DNA of 64,000 bases from Bacteroidales bacterium UBA3743 (GTDB taxonomy: Bacteria; Bacteroidota; Bacteroidia; Bacteroidales; Paludibacteraceae), in contig DFGT01000027.1 in assembly GCA_002371265.1 (NCBI GenBank), positions 65,952 to 129,951 of the forward strand, read 5' to 3'. Of the stretch, positions 35,201 through 43,988 are shown piece after piece (the first letter of the stretch is position 1; each line of letters begins with the position of its first letter). The translations under genes were made by a program, and so were the position numbers. A model generated the notes under the pieces. The model was not told the origin of the DNA. It made no database searches and saw only the letters and a program-made list of their open reading frames with translations.

Positions 35201-35447
35201 TTATGTGCGACGAGAAAGAGAACGAGAATTGAGTGCCATCATTGAAGAAGAGAATCTAAAAGAAAAAGAGACTCGCAGTCTGATGGAAACAGCCAAAATC
35301 AACGGATATATCGAAACAAATGGACTTGCGTTGACCAACATTCTGCCTCCAATGCCACTATTCGGAGCTGGCAACAAACGTGAGGAGAAAAAACGAGTTG
35401 TGATAGAGAAGTTGGAAGAATGGCTGAGAAGGTATAGCGGATGTTGA
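32217..35447 (+). CDS. hsdR: Type I restriction endonuclease subunit R (HsdR)
   Basis: 1076 residues, normal for the family. The N-terminal nuclease has YDVTVLVNGLPLVHIELKRRG (D154, E168, K170: the PD-ExK set). The motor has Walker A HTTGSGKTL (about 327-333), DECHRSQFG (about 428), GFTGTPIF and later the helicase motif QSFSRTNRILN. The C-terminal 250 residues bind HsdM/HsdS. It translocates DNA with ATP and cuts unmodified DNA. The start is ATG 32217 or 32223 (MHTQYN). A copy of its first 66 bases is upstream at 30440. Its separation from the rest of the operon by the antisense toxin-antitoxin genes may change its expression. Confidence 0.95.
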   Translation: MPMHTQYNILAELENSTVVAKYESPERTRTGYQSENELEMSLIDQLQQQGYEYKKSLTTDKQLVENLRECLQRLNNITLSNNEWKSLLSQIIDPSKGIQEKTETIQRSEILNITLDNGETKNIRLIDKKSIHNNILQVINQYKPEGGTFKNRYDVTVLVNGLPLVHIELKRRGVNIKEAFNQINRYQNDSFWSGTGLYDYVQIFVISNGTDTKYYSNTTRYAHVEEQKKQLQRKKKTDANSFEFTSYWSDQECRNLPDLDDFTHTFFAKHTILNILTKYCVFNADKQLLVMRPYQIAATEKILQRMNVAMLNKLQGSTKAGGYIWHTTGSGKTLTSFKTAQLASKMAGVEKVIFVVDRKDLDYQTMKEYDNFEKDCANGNSNYKILQKQLNDPNCNIIITTIQKLSILLKKKEENVDVLDKNVVLIFDECHRSQFGDMREVINKRFKRYMIFGFTGTPIFPKNAGGALQTTEQAFGDKLHTYTIINAINDKNVLRFRVDYERTMRMKDDVESKDVWGIDTEEALHSPKRISIITKYILDHFAQKTKQGADAYNYSITTNVEEMSKAKGNGKITEQRERKSTRGFNSIFAVDSVPSAIAYYNEFKKQMAEPGNPKLRIATIFTYTANPNDDDTGFLEDENPENAGQLDQNSREALESAIQDYNATWGTSYSTDGDKFQNYYKDVSLRMKNKQIDILIVVGMFLTGFDAKTLNTLWVDKNLKMHGLLQSFSRTNRILNAVKDCGNIVCFRNLEDATNEALALFGDKDAGGIVLLRPFSDYYYGYDDEKGKHINGYKEEVDRLKEKFSLDFLLGGGIITDDQKKDFVKLFSRIIRLQNLLSAFDEFDAQKKIINEADMQDYTSKYIDFHDEMKNHDEKHTAELIDEDIIFEIDLVKQVEIDITYILRLVQEYRDGNCKDKEIVVKIMKAVSSSPDMRDKKELIERFIESMTPSSDEQNVKEKWYDFLTQVGENTMLEEGQFPYGNKEKQTEVTDLWEIYVRRERERELSAIIEEENLKEKETRSLMETAKINGYIETNGLALTNILPPMPLFGAGNKREEKKRVVIEKLEEWLRRYSGC

Positions 35448-35515
35448 TAAACTCTTTTGCTTATAATCCTCAATGTGATTTCACTACTGATGCAATAACA
35501 CAAATACAATAAATT

Positions 35516-35749
35516 ATGGGAAATTTAATCATTGGTATAATCGCCCTTCTTTACGGCTTGTTCACCCTTTATCTGAGAATCTTCAAGGAATCGCAAGGGC
35601 TTGGCAAACTTGAACATATGAAGAGTATGTTAGGTGATAAATTAGGCACTTTTCTTCACGTCTTCTCCTACACTCTCCTTCCTATATGTGTCGGTTTGTA
35701 TTTTATCGCCAGATACTATTATCCAGAACTGGAAATATTCCAGGAATAA
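35516..35749 (+). CDS. Small membrane protein of unknown function
   Basis: 77 residues with two likely membrane helices (LIIGIIALLYGLFTLYLRIF and FSYTLLPICVGLYFIARYYY) joined by a polar segment with charged residues. It follows hsdR by 68 bases on the same strand. Family not recognised. Confidence 0.6.
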   Translation: MGNLIIGIIALLYGLFTLYLRIFKESQGLGKLEHMKSMLGDKLGTFLHVFSYTLLPICVGLYFIARYYYPELEIFQE

Positions 35750-35773
35750 AAAGACACAAAAAAAAGACACAAA

Positions 35774-35797
35774 AAAAAGACGCACGTCCGTGCGTCT
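35774..35797 (-). terminator. Terminator for the minus-strand transporter genes
   Basis: AGACGCACG (35778-35786) pairs with CGTGCGTCT (35789-35797). On the minus strand the stem is followed by eight T, so it ends the EamA-MATE transcript. Confidence 0.75.
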
Positions 35798-35816
35798 CTA
35801 CAAATATTCTATTGAT

Positions 35817-36740
35817 TCATTTTCCCCTCGGAAATAATTTCCTTATTCGAAGCAATCTGTCGGTGATGTTTTTGCCTCCAATCACGATGCACACCGCCAC
35901 CAATATCATGATCAACCCTATTGTCACCCTGAATGACAATGATTCTCCAAGAAACGTAATGCCTAACACTACTGCGGTGACTGGCTCCAACGCTCCGAGG
36001 ATGGCTGTGGGGGTGGCTCCGACATACTGGATAGCCATCGTCGTCCAGACGAATGAGAGCACAGTCGGGAATATCGCCATACATGCGATGTTGAGCCACA
36101 TATCCCAGCGATCAATAGGAGGACACACAAATTCCGAAAAACATACTATCCTGACCACATATAGAAGGGCTCCAAACAAAAGTGTATAGAATGTGAGTTT
36201 CAATGTCGGAATCTTTTTATATGAATCCCGTCCTACCGCCACTATATATATCGCATATGTGAGCGATGATCCCAACACTATAATACATCCTATAGGATTC
36301 AGTGTGGTCGTGCCATCTGGTTTGTAAAGCATAGCTATTCCTCCCACCGCCAACGCAATACATACAACGGTTTGGAGCCTCAGTTTTTCGCCAAAAAACA
36401 GGACCATCAGCACAGCTACAATCACAGGATAGACAAAGAGCATCGTCGACGCAATTCCCGCAGAAAGATATTTATAGCTGACATATAGTGTGAGCGACGA
36501 GGTGGCGACAAGCATTCCGACTATAAATAGGGAGATTGTTTCTTTCAAGGTGAGACGGAAGTCGTGTCCACGCATCTTTATCATCACCGCCAATACCGGC
36601 AACGCAAATAGATACCTGAACAACAACACTGAATCCGGATTCATTCCGTCGTTATAAAGAGTCACGGCAAAAAGCGGATTCATTCCATACGTCATCGCAG
36701 CTACCGCTCCATACAGACAACCTTTCAGTTTAATATCCAT
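35817..36740 (-). CDS. EamA/DMT family transporter
   Basis: About 307 residues from MDIKLKGCLYGAVAAMTYGMNPL. Ten hydrophobic segments in two EamA repeats are visible (for example ASTMLFVYPVIVAVLMVLFFGEKL in repeat one, GALEPVTAVVLGITFLGESL in repeat two, each with the conserved helix-9/10-type motif). This superfamily exports amino acids, sugars or other metabolites; the substrate is unknown. It overlaps the end of the MATE gene by 11 bases, so both are in one operon. Confidence 0.85.
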   Translation of the reverse strand: MDIKLKGCLYGAVAAMTYGMNPLFAVTLYNDGMNPDSVLLFRYLFALPVLAVMIKMRGHDFRLTLKETISLFIVGMLVATSSLTLYVSYKYLSAGIASTMLFVYPVIVAVLMVLFFGEKLRLQTVVCIALAVGGIAMLYKPDGTTTLNPIGCIIVLGSSLTYAIYIVAVGRDSYKKIPTLKLTFYTLLFGALLYVVRIVCFSEFVCPPIDRWDMWLNIACMAIFPTVLSFVWTTMAIQYVGATPTAILGALEPVTAVVLGITFLGESLSFRVTIGLIMILVAVCIVIGGKNITDRLLRIRKLFPRGK

Positions 36741-38049
36741 AACGCTTTCTATATACAAAAATCAACGACAGTGACAAAATCATCGCCAAAGATTCCGCCA
36801 CCAGCACAGCCCACCATATAACGTCGATTCCAAACAGGAATGGCAACAATATCACACAACTGCTTTCCAGCACCAGTGTACGAGTCAACGAGATGGTTGC
36901 AGACACAGGCCCGTTATTCAAAGCTGTGAAGAATTCAGAGGCAAAGATATTGATTCCCGTCACAATGAAATGCAATGAATAGATGCGGAATGCGTGCACC
37001 GTCAACTCAAGCAGAGCCTCATCATAACCGACAAAGACGACGGAAAGCGGACGCGCCAACACCTGCGCCAGCAACGCAATCACAATACCTGCCGTCACAA
37101 CTATCGTCATACTCTTTTTCAACAGGCTGCGCATCTCCCTCTTATTGCCCGCTCCATAATGGTAACTCACAATTGGCGACATTCCGATTCCATAGCCGAT
37201 GAAAAGAGCGGCGAAAGTGAATGCGAAATAGGAGATGACTCCGTAGGCAGCCACTCCGTCTTCCCCACTCTCACGGATAAGCTGATACATATACAGCATG
37301 CTCACCAGCGACAATGAGATGTTGAGCACAAGCTCAGAGAGTCCGTTGGAACAGGCTTTTCTTATAGCCGACCAATCCCAGCCGCAACGTCGCAGCCATT
37401 TTCTTTTATAAAAATAGTAGAGGGGAACAAATCCTCCGATCGCCATTCCCACATTCGACGCCCAAGCAGCTCCAGCTATTCCCATGTCCAGAAAACCGAT
37501 GAAAACGACGTCGAACACCATATTGCTCACTCCTGCCGCTATCGTCACCCACATCGCATACTTCGGACGCTCTGCGGCTATAAGGAATGATTGGAAATAC
37601 ACCTGCAGGACGTAGGATGGCAGAAAGATAAGAAGGGGCTGAGCGTAGACGACGCAATGCTCCACCATCTCACCCTCCGCGCCGAGAAATATGGCCGCTT
37701 CCCTTGTGAAGAACAGTCCCCAAACACCAAATAAGACGGAGAGAATTATTGCTGTGTATGTGAGCAGCGAGAAAATTCGTTTGGCTTTGTCGCCATCACC
37801 CTCACCCATCGTCTTTGCCACCAACGCGCAACCGCCCGTGCCAAGCAGAAAACCGATAGAGCCCAACACTGCGACAAACGGCCATATCAGGTTGAGCGCG
37901 GCAAACGGTGTTGTGCCGACAAAATTGGATACCATCACACCATCCACAATGCTATAGATAGAGGTGAAAATCACCATAAGCATAGATGGATATGTGAACA
38001 GCAGAAGTCTCTTAAAATTAAAATGATCCGATAATTGTATTCTTGACAT
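36730..38049 (-). CDS. MATE family efflux transporter
   Basis: 439 residues with twelve predicted membrane helices and two MATE repeats. Typical segments are IYSIVDGVMVSNFVGTTPFAALNLIWPF near the N terminus, and GIGMSPIVSYHYGAGNKREMRSLLKK in the second half. Members exchange Na+ or H+ for drugs or organic cations across the inner membrane. It heads a two-gene minus-strand operon with the EamA transporter. Confidence 0.9.
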   Translation of the reverse strand: MSRIQLSDHFNFKRLLLFTYPSMLMVIFTSIYSIVDGVMVSNFVGTTPFAALNLIWPFVAVLGSIGFLLGTGGCALVAKTMGEGDGDKAKRIFSLLTYTAIILSVLFGVWGLFFTREAAIFLGAEGEMVEHCVVYAQPLLIFLPSYVLQVYFQSFLIAAERPKYAMWVTIAAGVSNMVFDVVFIGFLDMGIAGAAWASNVGMAIGGFVPLYYFYKRKWLRRCGWDWSAIRKACSNGLSELVLNISLSLVSMLYMYQLIRESGEDGVAAYGVISYFAFTFAALFIGYGIGMSPIVSYHYGAGNKREMRSLLKKSMTIVVTAGIVIALLAQVLARPLSVVFVGYDEALLELTVHAFRIYSLHFIVTGINIFASEFFTALNNGPVSATISLTRTLVLESSCVILLPFLFGIDVIWWAVLVAESLAMILSLSLIFVYRKRYGY

Positions 38050-38105
38050 AAAAATTCTTTTGTTGGGGCGACCCTTGTAGCCGACCTTTTCCTAAAGACA
38101 GTGCA

Positions 38106-38597
38106 TCACCAAGTGAGTTCGATCACCTCCAAATCACGCATCGTGTCACCGTCTATGACAAGACGCACCAATGTGCGTACTGTCTGCTGACCATATCTGC
38201 CAGCAGCACCAGGATTGACGCAAAGCATCCCAAACTTTTTATCCGCCATCACCTTCAATATATGGCTATGACCGCAAACGAACAATCGTGGAGTGGATTT
38301 CAAAAACTCCTGGCGTACGTTGGGGTTATAACGTCCGGGATAGCCGCCGATGTGGGTAAGCAAGACGTCGACCTCCTCAACTGTGAAACGAAGGATATCC
38401 TTGCAGTTGAGCCTCATATCTCCACCGTCGGCATTGCCACGCACAGCGCGCACCATCTTTTTCTCCTTCAAACGTTCAAGGATGCCATTGCCGATGTCGC
38501 CGGCATGCCATATTTCATCGCAATCCTCAAAATATTTCAAATATCTGTCGTCCCAATAGCCATGGGTGTCCGACATGATTCCTATTCTCGTTGCCAT
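38106..38597 (-). CDS. YfcE/MJ0936-type metallophosphodiesterase
   Basis: 163 residues with the calcineurin-like metal motifs: SDTHGYWDD, HAGDIGN, VRGNADGGD, LLTHIGGYPG and FVCGHSHILK. In the YfcE/MJ0936 family these residues bind two metals and hydrolyse phosphodiesters. Only 13 bases separate it from the end of the helicase gene upstream on the same strand, so they are likely co-transcribed. Physiological substrate unknown. Confidence 0.88.
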   Translation of the reverse strand: MATRIGIMSDTHGYWDDRYLKYFEDCDEIWHAGDIGNGILERLKEKKMVRAVRGNADGGDMRLNCKDILRFTVEEVDVLLTHIGGYPGRYNPNVRQEFLKSTPRLFVCGHSHILKVMADKKFGMLCVNPGAAGRYGQQTVRTLVRLVIDGDTMRDLEVIELTW

Positions 38598-38610
38598 AAA
38601 TACAACTGTT

Positions 38611-40776
38611 TTAATTGAGCATTGAGTTTTCGATATCCGAAATCTTCTTTATGAAAGACGGACGCAGATTTCTGTTTCCGTTTTCAAACTTCACATTGAC
38701 AGTGTCACGGCTCTGGTCTGTGCTGATCACCACACCATCACCGAATATCTCGTGGCGGACAAGATCCCCCTCCTGAAAATAATCGCTCTTCACAACCGTA
38801 TCATGGAGCGGACGTGACTGGTTATCCTCACCGGCAAGTCGTTTTGTGTTTTCCCAAAGCATCGGGTCCATCTTTCCCTCCGTCACAAACAGATCACGTT
38901 TGATCTCAAGAAGGAATCTCGACGGATATTTCTCCGTCTGTGTAGCAGCATTATATCCTTCACTTTCTGTGAGCATCAAAGTCTTCTCCGCACGAGTCAC
39001 CGCCACATACATCAGACGTCTCTCCTCCTCTTCCGCAAGATTCTTACGTTCACGTATAGCGCGTAAGCTTGGGAATATTCCGTCGCTCAAACCGACCACG
39101 AAGACGTGTGGAAACTCCAGACCTTTCGATTGGTGTATCGTCATAAGTTTAACAGAATCTGTCTCCTTAGTGTAATCGGCATTTGTATACAAAGCCACAT
39201 CCTGAAGATACGACACCAAGTTGGGAGCATCTTCGGCAGTATCCTCATAATACTTCACCGAGCTGACAAGTTCGAGCACATTCTGCAGACGGTCGTCATC
39301 CCCGTCGGTGCGGATCTCATCTTTAAGCCCACTCTCCTTCAAGACACTTTCAAGCAGCTGAGAAATCTTTGTGTACGGAGCCTTAGAACGCCAGTCGTTC
39401 ACATTATCGATAAATTTAGCGATAGGCTCTTTTTTGAAAGGTTGCTCGTCACGATGCCAGCAGAGAGTTTCGAAAAGAGATTTCTGCTCCTTTTGAGCGA
39501 GAGCCTGAAGAGCGGAGACGGTGCTCTTTCCCATTTTTCGAGCCGGCACATTGCAGATACGCAGGAACGACAAATCATCGTCGGCGGCAATCAGACGAAG
39601 GTAAGACAGAGCGTCTTTGATCTCCTTACGTTCAAAAAAACGTATGCCGCCCCAGATCTGGTAAGGAATATTGTGCTTCATCAGATTCTGCTCGATAAAA
39701 CGAGACAGGTACGAAGCGCGGTAGAGCACAGCAAAATCGCTGGCATTGGTGTCGCCCTCAGCCATCTTCTTCTTAATCTGCTTCACAATCCATTCGGCTT
39801 CCTTCTGCTCAGAAGCCGCGTGGAAATGGACTATAGACGGACCGACATCCCTTTTGGTATAGAGGTCCTTGTCAATACGGTTCTTATTATGCTTGATCAC
39901 GCTGTTGGCGACGTCGAGAATACCCTGCGTCGACCTATAATTGCGATTGAGCACAATATCCTTGTCGGCCTCAAACTTCACAAAATAGCCTGGATCGGAG
40001 CCACGCCACTCATAGATGGCCTGGTCCGGGTCACCCACGATAAACAGATTACCACAACCAGCGGAAAGAAGCTCCACAAGATTCCAGTCGGTAGTGTTGC
40101 AATCCTGAGCCTCATCAATCATCACATAATTGAGTTCCTGCTGCCAATGGGCAAGAACATCTGGAAAAGCATGAAGAATATAGAGAGTGAGATGGATAAG
40201 ATCATCAAAATCAAGAGCAAACAGTTTAAGCTGCATCGCGATATAGAGTTCAAACTCATCACGGCAGTTTTCCACATCAATCTTGTTGGCAGACTGAGTC
40301 AGATACGTCTCCACATATCCCCCCGTCGACTTTCGTCCGGCGATGCCAGAAAGAAAGCTGTTGATATTCTTGACACTTTTGTCAACGCCAAGATGGTCGA
40401 GCACCTGATGGGCGATCTGTTTCTGATCCTCCACATCAATAATCGTAAATGATTTAGGAAAACCTATATGATATATTTCAGCACGGAGAAACTTCACACA
40501 GAAGCCATGGATAGTGCACACAAAATCGCTGTAGTTGCCCTTATCCACAAGTTTTGCAATACGTTGAGTCATCTCCTTGGCAGCCTTATTGGTGAAGGTA
40601 AGGCAAAGGATATTGGCAGGGTCGATACCCAAAGCAGACACAATGAAAGCATACCTTGCGGCAAGAGTCTTCGTCTTGCCAGCACCAGCGCCAGCCACCA
40701 CACGCACCCTACCCTCCGTAGAGCGGACAGCCTCCTGCTGACTATCGTTTAGATCTTTGAAAATGTCTATATTCAT
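38611..40776 (-). CDS. UvrD/PcrA-type DNA helicase
   Basis: 721 residues from MNIDIFKDLNDSQQEAV; an ATG eight codons earlier is possible. Superfamily 1A motifs are all present: VVAGAGAGKTKTLAARYA (motif I), LTFTNKAAKEM (Ia), YVMIDEAQDCNTTDW (II), FIVGDPDQAIYEWRGS (III), LNRNYRST (IV), VKLMTIHQSKGLEFPHVFVVGL (V) and MYVAVTRAEKTLML (VI). It unwinds DNA 3' to 5' in repair or replication restart. The C-terminal tail (DLVRHEIFGDGVVIS) is the PcrA/UvrD Tudor-like end. The long open frame on the opposite strand is a shadow. Confidence 0.93.
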   Translation of the reverse strand: MNIDIFKDLNDSQQEAVRSTEGRVRVVAGAGAGKTKTLAARYAFIVSALGIDPANILCLTFTNKAAKEMTQRIAKLVDKGNYSDFVCTIHGFCVKFLRAEIYHIGFPKSFTIIDVEDQKQIAHQVLDHLGVDKSVKNINSFLSGIAGRKSTGGYVETYLTQSANKIDVENCRDEFELYIAMQLKLFALDFDDLIHLTLYILHAFPDVLAHWQQELNYVMIDEAQDCNTTDWNLVELLSAGCGNLFIVGDPDQAIYEWRGSDPGYFVKFEADKDIVLNRNYRSTQGILDVANSVIKHNKNRIDKDLYTKRDVGPSIVHFHAASEQKEAEWIVKQIKKKMAEGDTNASDFAVLYRASYLSRFIEQNLMKHNIPYQIWGGIRFFERKEIKDALSYLRLIAADDDLSFLRICNVPARKMGKSTVSALQALAQKEQKSLFETLCWHRDEQPFKKEPIAKFIDNVNDWRSKAPYTKISQLLESVLKESGLKDEIRTDGDDDRLQNVLELVSSVKYYEDTAEDAPNLVSYLQDVALYTNADYTKETDSVKLMTIHQSKGLEFPHVFVVGLSDGIFPSLRAIRERKNLAEEEERRLMYVAVTRAEKTLMLTESEGYNAATQTEKYPSRFLLEIKRDLFVTEGKMDPMLWENTKRLAGEDNQSRPLHDTVVKSDYFQEGDLVRHEIFGDGVVISTDQSRDTVNVKFENGNRNLRPSFIKKISDIENSMLN

Positions 40777-40800
40777 CTGAAAATTCTTTTCCTGATACAA

Positions 40801-42076
40801 ATATATAAAGAAAATGCGGACCGAGAAACGAATGAATACATCTAAAAAAATATTTGGTTATAGAATTGAGGATTCCAAAGGACGGAAGCCCTTATCCCCC
40901 TTTCCAATGCGAGCTGAAGGCAAGCTCATATAAAACCACAGAGAACATAAGATCTCAGAGAGAAAGTCTTCGACTTTTATGAGGAAAAGAGACGGGAAAA
41001 CGTCTGAAAGACGTTACCGAGCAATGCGAGAGTAACCCGGGACGGAGTCTCGGGGGAGCGACAGAACGCTCTAACCCCTCCTCCTCAATGCGAGCCGAAG
41101 GCAAGCTAATATAAAACCACAGAGAACATAAGATCTCAGAGAGAAAGTCTTCGACTTTTATGAGGAAAAGAGACAGGAAAATCGTCTGAAAGACGTTACC
41201 GAGCAAAGCGAGAGTAACCCGGGACGAAGTCTCGGGGAACGACAGAACGCTCTAACCCCTCCTCCACAGTGCGAGCCGAAGGCAAGCTAATAGAAACCAC
41301 AGAGCCACAAAGTTCACAGAGAAAGTCTTCGACTTTTATGAGGGAAAGAGACGGAAAATCGTCTGAAAGACGTTACCGAGCAAAGCGAGAGTAACCCGGG
41401 ACGGAGTCTCGGGGGAGCGACAGAACGCACTAACCCCTCCTCATCAATGCGAGCCGAAGGCAAGCTAATAGAAAACCACAGAGAACATAAGATCTCAGAG
41501 AGAAAGTCTTCGACTTTTATGAGGAAAAGAGACGGGAAAACGTCTGAAAGACGTTACCGAGCAATGCGAGAGTAACCCGGGACGGAGTCTCGGGGGAGCG
41601 ACAGAACGCACTAACCCCTCCTCATCAATGCGAGCCAAAGGCAAGCTCATATAAAACCACAGAGAACATAAGATCTCAGAGAGAAAGTCTTCGACTTTTA
41701 TGAGGAAAGAGACGGGAAAACGTCTGAAAGACGTTACCGAGCAAAGCGAGAGTAATCCGGGACGGAGTCTCGGGGGAGCGACAGAACGCACTACCCCCTC
41801 CTCCACAGTGCGAGCCGAAGGCAAGCTCATAGAAAACCACAGAGGACATAAGATCTCAGAGAGAAAGTCTTCGACTTTTTATGATGGAAAGAGACGGGGT
41901 ATCATTCATAAATATATGTCAGAGTTAGATTTTTATAAAATTTATTTGGATAATACATTAGAACAAATTAATTTTGCACAGAACAATTACGGTAACAGGA
42001 ATAAACTATCTAATTGCTAGACCTAGTTTTTTCGAATGCGACGTATGTTTAGTTAAACAATTTTATTTTAAGATTT
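40801..42076. repeat. Tandem array of a roughly 180-bp inverted-repeat-rich unit
   Basis: From about 40880 to 41905 a unit repeats with landmark CAAGCT at 40921, 41102, 41283, 41461, 41642 and 41822 (periods 181, 181, 178, 181, 180), about 5.5 copies. Each unit holds several dyads: AAAGTC/GACTTT, AACGTC/GACGTT, GAGCG/CGCTC, CCCGGGAC/GTCTCGGG (one mismatch) and GCGAGCC/GGC-AGC. Open frames through it encode repeated peptides on the minus strand but shift between copies, so the array is not coding. 40801-40879 is plain AT-rich sequence, and 41906-42076 carries the promoter of the next genes. Confidence 0.92.
41945..41976 (+). promoter_or_regulatory. Promoter of the TssD/effector cassette
   Basis: TTTG (41945-41948), 20 bases, TAATTTTG (41969-41976): a near-perfect Bacteroidetes promoter just outside the tandem array. 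Transcript start near 41983, leader of about 94 bases before the first TssD gene. Confidence 0.8.
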
Positions 42077-42484
42077 ATGTTTGGATACAAGACAGTATTA
42101 AAATTTGCGTATGGAGGGGTTGTGAGTTCAGCCTATGAATTAGTTGATTTTTCCTATGATATTTATCAGCACATAGATGTGAAAGGTAAGCCACAGAGCA
42201 ATGTTTATCTGGGGGCTGTCAACTGTATTTTTCCCGGTGTCCCCACCAAGGAACTAATTGATTACATGACAAATCCATACAGATACAAAGATGGATCAGT
42301 GTCTGTGATCGACAACGAAGGCAGAAAACTGCAGGAGATTTCCTTTACGACAGGCACATGCGTAAAGCTTAGATTTGATTATAATCAAGCAGGAAAAGGA
42401 TACGTATCAACAATATTCGAGATAGCCGCCAAAGGCATCTCAATAGACAGTTATTCCGTCGACAACAACTGGGTAAATAAGTAA
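42077..42484 (+). CDS. Hcp/TssD-like type VI secretion tube protein, copy 1
   Basis: 135 residues, no signal peptide. The order of features fits the Bacteroidetes TssD (Hcp) family: an N-terminal strand, then DIYQHIDVKGKPQSNVYLGAV (the D-x-x-G-x-P-x-S motif), a central helix-bearing stretch LIDYMTNPYRYKDGSVSVID, then LQEISFTTGTCVKLRFDY and the end FEIAAKGISIDSYSVDNNWV. Such proteins form hexameric rings that stack into the T6SS tube and can carry effectors. No sheath, baseplate or membrane-complex genes lie nearby, so this is an orphan copy. It is followed after 5 bases by a second TssD gene. Confidence 0.75.
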   Translation: MFGYKTVLKFAYGGVVSSAYELVDFSYDIYQHIDVKGKPQSNVYLGAVNCIFPGVPTKELIDYMTNPYRYKDGSVSVIDNEGRKLQEISFTTGTCVKLRFDYNQAGKGYVSTIFEIAAKGISIDSYSVDNNWVNK

Positions 42485-42489
42485 CAGCC

Positions 42490-42915
42490 ATGGACATACA
42501 AAACACGATTAATTCAATATTCAAGCATCCCGACGGCAATCTCAACGCCTATTTCGAGTGCTTTGGAAAGCAGTATGAAGTAAAACAGTTTTCCACATCA
42601 TTTTTTCAGCCTACGGATGGCAAAGGAGAGCCACAGAGCGAAGTTCATTCCGGAGTTTTGAGCCTAGTGCTTGCCACAATACCAGACTCCAACATTGTCA
42701 GATGGGCGACAAATGATCATTTGCGGATGAGCGGATCCATCATTTTCAAGAATGAGACGGAGAGTCCATCTCTGCGTATTGAGTTCAACGATGGAGTGTG
42801 TGTCGGATTGCGTCAATCCATAAATTTAGGGACAGGCAGCACCACATCGTTTTCTATTTCTTCTCCGACATTGAGAATCAATGATATACTTATTGACAAA
42901 GACTGGGTGAAATAA
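42490..42915 (+). CDS. Hcp/TssD-like type VI secretion tube protein, copy 2
   Basis: 141 residues with the same plan as copy 1: SFFQPTDGKGEPQSEVHSGVL, the central IVRWATNDHLRMSGSIIF, LRIEFNDGVCVGL and the closing ISSPTLRINDILIDKDWV. The two copies share the pattern but differ clearly in sequence, so they may form a mixed ring or serve as carrier and adaptor. The putative effector starts one base after its stop. Function is inferred from family and position. Confidence 0.73.
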   Translation: MDIQNTINSIFKHPDGNLNAYFECFGKQYEVKQFSTSFFQPTDGKGEPQSEVHSGVLSLVLATIPDSNIVRWATNDHLRMSGSIIFKNETESPSLRIEFNDGVCVGLRQSINLGTGSTTSFSISSPTLRINDILIDKDWVK

Positions 42916-42916
42916 T

Positions 42917-43981
42917 ATGGCAGACAGAATAGTTAGATATATCACAAAAGAAGATTTCAACGTATTGGTGATGAATCACTGTAAATTCGATGGTTACGTT
43001 ATCGGTGTAGGTTTGGCATTCACAAATGAACAGGCATTCTATCAATATCTGGATCCATTTTTAAGAGTAAGAAAAATGGGTGAAAGCCAGTATCTTGACA
43101 CATCATACGAACAATATGAGAACTCATTTGAGTATGAAGAATCACAAGTTGTCACAGCAGATCAAATTTTGTCTGGAATGCAACATCATGCACGGTCTGA
43201 AGAAAAACCTGCGATGCCACAAAAACTAACAAAAGCCGAGAGAGAAAAAGAACTCGAAAGTGTGGCAAACAAGAAATCAAATAATAGTAATTCTGTCAAT
43301 AATATAAATAACTGCGTTCAATTCGCACTTTCCACAGCTTCCTATTTCGGTGGTGAAAGATTAGAGAGTATGGCATACGAACCATATAGAATGATTGATC
43401 AGAAACTTGTCAAAAGTTGGCAGAATATAAAACCCTTTGCTAAGATAGGTGTCAACAAAATGACTGATATGGATTTGATGAGAATCATTAGTAAAGATAA
43501 TCATTTCCATAGTATATCCTATAGTCAACGCTACAACCCATTAGCCGTAAAACGCAATGAGGTTTTAAGTGAATTCAGATCCATTCGTGGAGCTGACGCA
43601 TCTAAAATAATAAGCAATACCACAGGAGGCATAGACAGAGAAGCTTTGAATGTGGCTACGTATGGAGAAAAAACGGCTAGCAGAATACGTTATATGAAAG
43701 GTGCTGGCAAAGCTGCGGTTGTAATTCAAGGAGTTGTTAGTGGAGCCACAATATATGATGCGTACACAAAAAACGATCCACGTAAAGGACGAATAGCTAT
43801 AAAAGGAGGTCTTGATGTTGCAGTAGCAGCTGGTCTTTGTGTTTTAGGAGGCCCTGTCGGTTGGGGAATCGGAATAGCATATATAGCAGGAGATGTTTTC
43901 GGTGTATGGGATAGTGCGATAGACGAAACCTATTATTTCTTCAACCCAGGACAAGAAGCAATAGAAAAATCATTAAAATGA
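42917..43981 (+). CDS. Putative secreted effector with glycine-zipper membrane region
   Basis: 354 residues, no signal peptide. Residues 1-50 are a compact start (YITKEDFNVLVMNHCKFDGYV) that may dock to the tube; 75-130 are charged and low-complexity (KLTKAEREKELESVANKK, then Asn/Ser-rich). Residues 263-281 and 298-330 are hydrophobic and Gly-rich (AGKAAVVIQGVVSGATIY; LDVAVAAGLCVLGGPVGWGI), the form of a glycine-zipper hairpin seen in pore-forming toxins. No catalytic motif is visible. It is tightly coupled to the TssD genes and followed 7 bases later by a membrane protein, the usual effector-immunity layout. Confidence 0.6.
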   Translation: MADRIVRYITKEDFNVLVMNHCKFDGYVIGVGLAFTNEQAFYQYLDPFLRVRKMGESQYLDTSYEQYENSFEYEESQVVTADQILSGMQHHARSEEKPAMPQKLTKAEREKELESVANKKSNNSNSVNNINNCVQFALSTASYFGGERLESMAYEPYRMIDQKLVKSWQNIKPFAKIGVNKMTDMDLMRIISKDNHFHSISYSQRYNPLAVKRNEVLSEFRSIRGADASKIISNTTGGIDREALNVATYGEKTASRIRYMKGAGKAAVVIQGVVSGATIYDAYTKNDPRKGRIAIKGGLDVAVAAGLCVLGGPVGWGIGIAYIAGDVFGVWDSAIDETYYFFNPGQEAIEKSLK

Positions 43982-43988
43982 TATTGAT

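Noticed and set aside
39106..40452. Long open frame (448 codons) on the plus strand opposite the helicase gene
   Set aside because: It lies fully antisense to a gene with all superfamily 1 helicase motifs, and its protein has no recognisable family; it is a codon-bias shadow.
41495..41830. Repeated-peptide frame (RSVAPPRLRPGLLS) on the minus strand of the tandem array
   Set aside because: The frame changes between copies because the period is not always a multiple of three, and there is no start context. The array is better read as non-coding.
40880..41905. Possible CRISPR array or rRNA fragments
   Set aside because: Unit length of about 180 bases, no spacer structure, and no rRNA sequence recognised.
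41916..42020. 34-codon frame starting MSELDFYKIYLDN just after the array
   Set aside because: The promoter of the TssD cassette lies inside it and the transcript would start downstream of its ATG, so it is unlikely to be translated.
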